Below, piece after piece: positions 58,660 through 64,000 of a DNA stretch of 64,000 nt (within the stretch, counting starts at the first letter, position 1; the number at the start of each line of letters is the position of its first letter). A program made the position numbers and the translations under genes. Source of the DNA: Moraxella sp. FZFQ2102. GTDB lineage: Bacteria > Pseudomonadota > Gammaproteobacteria > Pseudomonadales > Moraxellaceae. Below the pieces are notes generated by a model. That model had not been told where the DNA came from and ran no database searches. It saw only the letters and a list, made by a program, of their open reading frames with translations. Where the stretch lies: contig NZ_CP099960.1 of the NCBI RefSeq assembly GCF_024137865.1, positions 744,001 to 808,000 of the forward strand, read 5' to 3'.

Positions 58660-59326
58660 CCTAAATAAAAAATACCAAACCCAAAACCTTGTGCTGTAAG
58701 CCAGTGCAATTAAAATCGCAGAAAAGTCAAAATAAAAGACCGCTTGTGGTTCATCATAATTGAAATAGGCAAAATCCACTTTCAGCAATAAATAGGGCAA
58801 CAACTCTCGTTGCACAAAAACGAAAATACCATAAGCGGCAATAATCAGCTAACAAGCTGGAATAAGCCTGCGTGCAAGCCAATGTTCAAGATCTAAACGG
58901 TAGCCATTTGCGAATAAATTAGCAATAGGTTTCCAATGTAACCCCAAATGTACACCCACTAAAATTTGCAACCAATGGGTGTTGGTCATATGAATTTTTC
59001 GCATTAAATCTGTGGTAGAGTGGAATAGCATTTCCACCAATAGATGTTTAGAAAGCATAATGCCACTGATACAAGCGGTTAAAAATAACAAAAAAGTTGC
59101 AAAATTGACCGCACTTTGCAAAATGCGATAGCTGTTATAACTGCCTGAAAAGGTCTTTTTGAGCCACCAGGTATTCAGTGAAAGATGTGAGATAATCAAA
59201 GCAAAAAAAGACCAAGCCGAGCCATTCGTGCGTGATTTCTTCGTAAAGATGATAGTCAAAAAGAGAAAGCAATATTGCCGTTAGAACCAAATCTTGAGCG
59301 AGTTGGAAGAGATATTTTTTCTTCAT
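58659..59326 (-). pseudogene. DUF4405-type membrane protein, broken
   Basis: Begins MKKKYLFQLAQDLVLTAILL and continues in a second frame from FFALIISHLSLNTWW. The shift falls in a run of seven T. A TAG then interrupts LIPAC-stop-LIIAAYGIF (58849). After that the frame continues to YFLFRL, where IS30 copy 2 cuts it. HMTNTHWLQILVGVHLGLHW contains the conserved His pair of these cytochrome-b-like proteins. Pasteurellaceae-type gene. Confidence 0.7.
59071..59116. other. Pair of Pasteurellaceae uptake signal sequences
   Basis: ACAAGCGGT (59071-59079) and ACCGCACTT (59108-59116, complement AAGTGCGGT) face each other. AT-rich tails with GTTGCAAAATTG lie between. These are the two known USS core types of Pasteurellaceae. 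The GCGGT/ACCGC cores can also form a hairpin. Confidence 0.75.
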
Positions 59327-59375
59327 AAAATTGAAATTTAAATGGTAGAGACATACGCTGTGTGTCCCTACATTT

Positions 59376-59672
59376 TTATTTTGTATAACCATTTTCGGTT
59401 AAGAACTTCGCCAACCGTTTTTCTACTTCAGGCTCTGCTCTGACCGTTTTATGCAAATACGCCTCAAAACCGTTTTTCACGTTGGCTTGTGGTTGAAGTT
59501 GCTGAATATCTTTATCCGTTCCACCCAAACGACTGCCACCGTGACCAACCACCGGCACAATATTTTTCCCACTAAAGTCTACTTGCTCGAGCAAAGAATA
59601 AAGCGCCATTGGCATTTTGTACCACCAAATCGGATAGACCAAAAATACCGTATCTACATCGGTTATCATGCC
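59376..59672 (-). pseudogene. Flavodoxin-like protein, N-terminally truncated
   Basis: About 98 residues. DTVFLVYPIWWYKMPMALYS and VPVVGHGGSRLGGTDKDI match the middle and C-terminal FMN-binding loops of flavodoxin_4-type proteins. The first FMN loop (usual TxTGxT) is missing, because the gene joins the IS1-like fragment at about 59670. Confidence 0.65.
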
Positions 59673-60025
59673 AAGACAAGTGAAATCATGGCATTTGTTT
59701 GGGGCAAACGTGATTTGCAAACCGCTTTGGCTTTAAAGCAGCGTTTAAAAGCACTCAAAGTAAGCTATGAACGTATTGCCGGCGATAATTGGGATGCTTT
59801 TGTAAATGCGTTTTCTGATACCGGTGACCAATGGGTGGGTAAGCAACATACTAAAGCGATTGAGGGTAATAACTGTCGGATTCGGCACAGATTAAGTAGA
59901 GCCGTCAGGCGCAGTTGCTGTTTTTCCAAATCAATGTTTTATCATGTTAAATCTTTTAATATTGGATTTTAGGCAATCAATCATCCCAAACAAATTTAAC
60001 CCAGCACACTTTTCAGGACACCACC
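59670..60025 (+). mobile_element. IS1-like transposase C-terminal fragment
   Basis: About 100 residues from AKTSEIMAFVWGKRDLQTAL to EGNNCRIRHRLSRAVRRSCC and FSKSMFYHVKSFN, the C-terminal InsB-type pattern. It may include the element's right end, where CCTGAAAAGTGTGC-type sequence (complement) ends in GGTGG at 60021-60025. The N-terminal half and left end are missing, so it is immobile. Confidence 0.65.
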
Positions 60026-60055
60026 AATGTTTTAAATAAATAAGGAAATATGCAA

Positions 60056-60268
60056 ATGAATAAATTAACAGCAGGTCGCCCAAGCGCAACTAAAAGCAAA
60101 CTTTCTGTTGCTGATGTCAGCGAGCAAGAGCGTATTAAGCGGATTAGCTTTGATATGACAGAAGCCAATCATCGTGAACTAAAAAAATATGCGGCGGAAC
60201 AGGGCGTAACCATTCGGGAAGTGCTGAATGGTTTAATTGATGAGTTATTGGCGAAAAAGAAAAAATAA
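60056..60268 (+). CDS. Small ribbon-helix-helix type protein, 70 aa
   Basis: ATG preceded by AAGGAAATATGCA. RIKRISFDMTEANHRELKKY followed by AAEQGVTIREVLNGLIDELL has the strand-helix-helix layout of ParG/CopG-type DNA-binding proteins. These often act in plasmid partition or copy control. No partner ATPase is present, so it is probably another plasmid remnant, though intact. Confidence 0.6.
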   Translation: MNKLTAGRPSATKSKLSVADVSEQERIKRISFDMTEANHRELKKYAAEQGVTIREVLNGLIDELLAKKKK

Positions 60269-60444
60269 TTGAAAGCAGTGTTGATGGGTAACAACACAGC
60301 TTAAAAATTTTACAATATAAAACAATGTTATATGAATAATTTGTAAAAAATCTTCAAAATTATGCAGGATTTGGGTGTTTGCAAATTAAAATAACTTATT
60401 TTGCCTTCAATTTTTAACCAGTCAAATTTACCATTTTTGCGCCG

Positions 60445-60547
60445 TAAAGCCCCGTTCTTCAGGTTGGGGATATAGCTTTTTTGACTTTTTCTCTTGCCCA
60501 CTCTTCGTATTGGGAAGTTTGATTTTTAACTGGTTTTAAATTCATTT
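60445..60547 (-). mobile_element. IS200/IS605-type end remnant
   Basis: On the minus strand TATCCCCAACCTGAAGAACG and GGGCTTTACGGC form the CCCC...GGGG hairpin typical of the right ends and guide RNAs of IS605-group tnpB elements. A 24-codon frame just before it (60473-60547) ends KKAISPT-stop in the same hairpin. No tnpA or tnpB is left. Confidence 0.45.
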
Positions 60548-60636
60548 TGCTATGATATTCTGTTTAAGGTTTTTATTATTATACCTAATGAATGTTTAAA
60601 TTGGGGTGTTCACGCAAAAACACATTGACTGCTTTA

Positions 60637-60739
60637 AATCCGTATGTGGTACTGTGGTGATGGTTATTTTATTTTTTGATATTTCAAAAGCTTGCGGCTC
60701 TATTGTCCAGACAAGTGATTGGGGATGGAATGTGTGCAT
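60637..60739 (-). pseudogene. DUF1349-type protein, N-terminal fragment
   Basis: MHTFHPQSLVWTIEPQAFEI then SKNKITITTVPHTDL resembles the start of DUF1349 (concanavalin-like fold) proteins. After VPHTDL the family sequence is lost. A USS core ACAAGCGGT lies upstream at 60796-60804, again pointing to Pasteurellaceae. Confidence 0.5.
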
Positions 60740-60795
60740 TATTACTCCTGAGTAATGAGACTGTATTATAGTAAAGATTTCATACATATTGAAAA

Positions 60796-60804
60796 ACAAG
60801 CGGT
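60796..60804. other. Pasteurellaceae uptake signal core
   Basis: ACAAGCGGT followed by an AT-rich tail that includes TTTGCAAATT, the layout of the Actinobacillus-type USS. Confidence 0.6.
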
Positions 60805-60845
60805 AGGATTTTGAGAAAAATTTGCAAATTATTTTTTCAAATCCC

Positions 60846-60876
60846 TTGACCTTAACCCTAGGTTAAGCTTTAACAT
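60846..60876 (+). promoter_or_regulatory. MerR-family operator-promoter of the DUF411/oxidase operon
   Basis: -35 TTGACC (60846-60851) and -10 TAACAT (60871-60876) are 19 bp apart. The palindrome CTTAACC-CTA-GGTTAAG fills the spacer. A 19-bp spacer with a central dyad is the hallmark of MerR-type activators such as CueR. No merR-like gene lies in the window. Confidence 0.75.
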
Positions 60877-60913
60877 GATGTCCATTCAATCTCAATAAAA
60901 ATAAGGACATCTT

Positions 60914-61396
60914 ATGAAATTACATAAATTCCCCCGCTCATTGTTGCTTTTAAGTTTAGGCATAACCGCGTTGCTTTTAAGTTTAGGCATAACCACTTTT
61001 GCTCAACCACAAACACTTTCTATGGAAGTGTGGAAAAGCCCGACTTGTGGCTGTTGTAATGAATGGATCAGCTATATGCAGAAAAACGGTTTTGAGGTTA
61101 AAGTCAACGAAACAGGCAATTATGATGCTCATAAGCGCTTTAACATTAAATATGAACATGCTTCTTGCCACACAGCCGTGATTGATGGCTATGTGATTGA
61201 AGGACATGTACCTGCTGAGGATATCAAACGTTTACTCGCAGAAAAACCCGATGCAATAGGCTTGTCTGCACCGGGAATGCCAATTGGTTCACCAGGTATG
61301 GACGGTGAAGCATACGGCGGACGCAAAGATCCTTATGATGTTGTTTTGATTAAGAAAAACGGTGAAAGTGAAGTGTTTAAATCCTATAACCAATAG
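60914..61396 (+). CDS. DUF411 metal-binding periplasmic protein
   Basis: 160 aa. The signal peptide contains a tandem duplication (LLLSLGIT twice). The DUF411 motif WKSPTCGCCNEWISYMQKNG holds the CGCC pair; later His and Cys (EHASCHTAVIDGY) and EGHVPAEDIKRLL follow. Such proteins accompany copper-resistance oxidases. It is 13 bp upstream of the multicopper oxidase, in one operon under the MerR-type promoter. Confidence 0.85.
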   Translation: MKLHKFPRSLLLLSLGITALLLSLGITTFAQPQTLSMEVWKSPTCGCCNEWISYMQKNGFEVKVNETGNYDAHKRFNIKYEHASCHTAVIDGYVIEGHVPAEDIKRLLAEKPDAIGLSAPGMPIGSPGMDGEAYGGRKDPYDVVLIKKNGESEVFKSYNQ

Positions 61397-61409
61397 GGGG
61401 GAGGAAAGA

Positions 61410-62696
61410 ATGAAACGTCGAGATTTTTTACGTTATGGAATTGGAATTAGCTTAGCCAGTAGCTCGCTTTATAGCCTTGCGAATATGATGAACCACGCAC
61501 AACATGGCAATATGGCGATGATGCATTCAGTACCTACTGGCCTAATGCCAACTGAGGCAATGCCTTCAGGTTTATCGCTTAATGGGATGTTGCCAAAACT
61601 TGCTAATCAATCGACTCAAGCTGGGCTATTCAAAGCCACTTTAAAAGCAGAGCCAATTAAAATTCGCCTCGCAGACAATAAAGAAACGGAATTTTGGGCT
61701 TATAACGGACAACTACCAGGGCCACAAATTGAAGTATTTGAAGGCGACACCGTAGAAATTGAATTTATCAATCACCTACCACAACCCTCAACAGTACATT
61801 GGCACGGCTTAGATGTACCAAATGAAGCGGATGGTAACCCGATGGATATGGTTGAACCGCAAAGGAAAAAAGTCTATCGCTTTACGCTATCTCAAGGCAG
61901 TGCTGGGACATATTGGTACCACCCTCATCCACATGACCATGTTTCCGAACAAGTCTATAAAGGCTTAGCAGGCACTTTCGTTGTTAAAGCGAAAAATGAT
62001 CCGCTTGCACACCTTCCTGAACAACATTGGGTGATTTCCGATCTGCGTTTAAATGCCGATGGCACCATTCCAGCAAACACGATGTTAGATTGGATGAACG
62101 GTCGTGAGGGTGAATTTGTGTTAATCAACGGTCAATATCAGCCCCAGATTCAAGTGAAAACGAATGAACGAATCCGTCTTTGGAATGCCACTAGCGCTCG
62201 TTATTTTCGTTTAAACATTCCAGGGGTGAAATGGATTGTGGTGGGTACCGAAGGTGGTTTACTTGAAAAACCTCGCTCGCCTGTTGATGAACTGCTACTT
62301 ACACCAGCCGAACGCGTTGAAGTGATTATGGTGGGTGAAACGCAAGGAACAGTCAATTTACAAAGCGGTTATTATGATCGCCGTAAGATGATGGTTCAAG
62401 AACAGCCTAAAGATCTCACTTTAGCCACAATTCAGGTGAAATCAGAACCTGTTCAGTTACCTGAAAGCTTAAGGTCCTTGCCTAACTGGGATGAGCCAAA
62501 GCAGGTTCGCCAAATTCGCTTTAGTGAAAAAATGATGAACCATACGAATATGCCAATGATGAATCACGGTACACATCACGCTACTACAACACCAACGGAC
62601 AACCCTATTCCACCAATGATGAATGGTATGTTCTTAATCAACGGTCAAACCTTTGATATGAACCGTATTGATTTTGTTACCAAATTGAATGATGTA
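61410..62696 (+). pseudogene. CueO-like multicopper oxidase, C-terminally truncated
   Basis: A Tat signal (MKRRDFLRYGIGISLASSSL) exports the folded protein. Domain 1 has the type 2/3 copper ligands in STVHWHGLDV and YWYHPHPHDH. A Met/His-rich segment (about 380-430) resembles the CueO methionine loop. At about 62696 homology stops after FVTKLNDV and the frame runs about 24 foreign codons to TAA or TGA at 62768. The HPFHxHG and HCHxxxH segments are absent, so type 1 copper and the trinuclear cluster cannot form. Confidence 0.8.
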
Positions 62697-62748
62697 GGAC
62701 GGATTTTGCGGACATTCAAAATAAAAAAGAATGTGGAGGTAACAGACA

Positions 62749-63123
62749 ATGGCAAAATCATTATTTGAGGAACTGGGCGGCAAATACGAAAGGCAAGGGG
62801 ATTATTTGATACCGTGCTTAACTGTACCCGCCGAAGAAGAACAGGCAATAGGCATCTGGGGGCAACGGCATTTAGATTATCTAAAACAGTACCGTAAAGT
62901 TACATACACCAATCTTCTTACAAGCGGCAGGCTAAACGCCTACCTTGCCGACATTGACAGACAGGCACAGGAACGCTTTGAAAGGCTCATAGAGGGTATG
63001 AAACAGGCACAGGGCATAACGGAACAGCTAAAGGCAGAAAACGCCTTAGAATGGACAGGATGCCTCAATAACATAAGGGCTTGTGCGAGGGAGATTGTGG
63101 AAAAGGAAATTATTTTTGCATAA
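62749..63123 (+). CDS. tnpV: TnpV-like transposon protein
   Basis: 124 aa. LFEELGGKYERQGDYLIPCL, IGIWGQRHLDYLKQY and LNAYLADIDRQAQERFERL match the TnpV pattern of Tn4451-type elements of Gram-positive bacteria. GGAGG lies upstream. It overlaps the end of the truncated oxidase frame. It marks the Gram-positive segment that brought in tet(O). The other transposon genes are not present. Confidence 0.75.
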   Translation: MAKSLFEELGGKYERQGDYLIPCLTVPAEEEQAIGIWGQRHLDYLKQYRKVTYTNLLTSGRLNAYLADIDRQAQERFERLIEGMKQAQGITEQLKAENALEWTGCLNNIRACAREIVEKEIIFA

Positions 63124-63180
63124 ACAGATGATTAGTGGCAGAGGGAAATCCTGCCGCTTTTTCTGCTTTAGTTTGTCAGC

Positions 63181-63209
63181 TTGACAAATAAAGGGTTAAG
63201 GAATATAAT
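63181..63209 (+). promoter_or_regulatory. tet(O) promoter
   Basis: Perfect consensus: TTGACA (63181-63186), 17-bp spacer, TATAAT (63204-63209). Confidence 0.85.
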
Positions 63210-63241
63210 TAGATTCAGTATTATACAAGGAGTTAATAAAT

Positions 63242-63265
63242 ATGCGGCAAGGTATTCTTAAATAA
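63242..63265 (+). CDS. tet(O) leader peptide
   Basis: MRQGILK, seven codons with AAGGAG upstream. Its last codons and stop lie in the arm GGTATTCTTAAATAAACTG, which can pair with CAGTTTAAGAATACTTTTAT at 63341-63360. This matches the leader layout of ribosomal-protection tet genes. Confidence 0.7.
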   Translation: MRQGILK

Positions 63266-63417
63266 ACTGTCAATTTGATAGTGGGAACAAAAAGTAGCAG
63301 TCCCGTTTCACTTTTAATATGGGGCTTAGTTTTTTGTACCCAGTTTAAGAATACTTTTATCATGTAATTTTATATGCCCGAAAACATATAAGTGTTTTGG
63401 AGCTATTGGAGTTATTT

Positions 63418-63455
63418 ACCCAGTGATAGGAGTATTTATCACTGGGTATTTTTAT
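63418..63455 (+). terminator. Attenuator terminator of tet(O)
   Basis: An 11-bp perfect stem ACCCAGTGATA/TATCACTGGGT with an 8-base loop, followed by ATTTTTAT. It lies 35 bases before the tet(O) ribosome site. Premature termination here would be relieved when tetracycline slows the leader ribosome. Confidence 0.7.
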
Positions 63456-63489
63456 GCCCTTTTTTGGGTGTTGATAGGAGGAAAATCAC

Positions 63490-64000
63490 ATGAAAATAAT
63501 TAACTTAGGCATTCTGGCTCACGTTGACGCAGGAAAGACAACATTAACGGAGAGTTTATTGTATACCAGTGGTGCAATTGCAGAACCAGGGAGCGTAGAT
63601 AAAGGCACAACAAGGACAGATACAATGAATTTGGAGCGTCAAAGGGGAATCACTATCCAGACAGCAGTGACATCTTTTCAGTGGGAGGATGTAAAAGTCA
63701 ACATTATAGATACGCCAGGCCATATGGATTTTTTGGCGGAAGTATACCGTTCTTTATCCGTATTAGACGGAGCAGTATTATTAGTTTCTGCAAAGGATGG
63801 CATACAGGCACAGACCCGTATACTGTTTCATGCACTACAGACAATGAAGATTCCGACAATTTTTTTCATCAATAAAATTGACCAAGAGGGGATTGATTTG
63901 CCAATGGTATATCGGGAAATGAAAGCAAAGCTTTCTTCGGAAATTATAGTGAAGCAAAAGGTTGGGCAGCATCCCCATATAAATGTAACGGACAATGACG
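63490..64000 (+). CDS. tet(O): Tetracycline ribosomal protection protein Tet(O), partial
   Basis: The first 170 residues of an EF-G-like GTPase that removes tetracycline from the ribosome. G motifs [17 protein letters not shown] and NKIDQEG are intact. The N-terminus ([20 protein letters not shown]) and following text match Tet(O) as I recall it, with a few substitutions. A mosaic such as Tet(W/32/O) cannot be ruled out because the gene runs off the window. AGGAGG precedes the ATG. Confidence 0.92.
   Translation, partial: MKIINLGILAHVDAGKTTLTESLLYTSGAIAEPGSVDKGTTRTDTMNLERQRGITIQTAVTSFQWEDVKVNIIDTPGHMDFLAEVYRSLSVLDGAVLLVSAKDGIQAQTRILFHALQTMKIPTIFFINKIDQEGIDLPMVYREMKAKLSSEIIVKQKVGQHPHINVTDND

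Overview
The window looks like the chromosome of a Moraxella-type gammaproteobacterium (Moraxellaceae), probably an animal-associated, multiresistant strain. This rests on the gene families and on the order tRNA-Thr/Tyr/Gly/Thr, tuf, tRNA-Trp, secE, nusG, rplKAJL, rpoBC. No database search was possible, so species level is inference.

Bases 1 to about 44,850 are ordinary core genome. From left to right they hold: a partial gene; an XRE regulator and two small envelope genes; prfC; an LprI-like lipoprotein; polA; a cytochrome b561; an OmpR-type response regulator and histidine kinase pair; the methionine importer metNIQ; ccmCDE for cytochrome c maturation; a YgiB/YgiC-like pair; a YgjP-like metallopeptidase; an OmpA/YiaD-like lipoprotein; an acyltransferase; a MATE exporter; a DUF2157/GDYXXLXY membrane pair; a cold-shock gene; serA; then rpoC and rpoB with the ribosomal protein, nusG, secE, tuf and tRNA genes, all on the minus strand. 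A family-8 glycosyltransferase, a 61-residue basic protein and an attenuator-like leader separate the four-tRNA cluster from tuf.

Bases about 45,000 to 64,000 are a mosaic acquired island, starting just beyond the 5' end of the tRNA-Thr cluster. Two directly oriented IS30-family copies (45598-46659 and 57599-58659) bracket about 13 kb. Between them lie tetR-tet(H), a short-chain dehydrogenase, two copies of a macrolide-esterase-like hydrolase (estT-like) flanking an ABC-F ATPase, a ROB-type class A beta-lactamase, remnants of a small mobilizable plasmid (mobC and rep fragments) and an aadA-family adenylyltransferase. A third IS30 end truncates tet(H). The dehydrogenase, hydrolase and ABC-F block looks Bacteroidetes-derived: AT-rich, weak ribosome sites, and a long attC-like hairpin between genes. 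The ROB and plasmid part looks Pasteurellaceae-derived.

To the right of the second IS30 is Pasteurellaceae-like DNA carrying uptake signal sequences: a broken DUF4405 membrane gene, a flavodoxin fragment, an IS1-like transposase end, a ribbon-helix-helix gene, a DUF1349 fragment, and a copper-type DUF411 plus multicopper oxidase pair behind a MerR-type promoter. The oxidase is cut off before its C-terminal copper site by a Gram-positive-type segment (tnpV, leader peptide, attenuator, tet(O)) that runs off the window. If expressed, the island would cover tetracyclines twice (efflux and ribosomal protection), beta-lactams, streptomycin/spectinomycin and probably 16-membered macrolides. Most of its non-resistance genes are broken.

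The likeliest new biology is: the leader-peptide attenuator in the tRNA-tuf operon; the repeat-bounded hydrolase/ABC-F unit with lipoprotein and cytoplasmic hydrolase forms; the hybrid IS30 promoter with repeated start codons in front of aadA; and a ROB variant with an extra residue next to its KSG motif.
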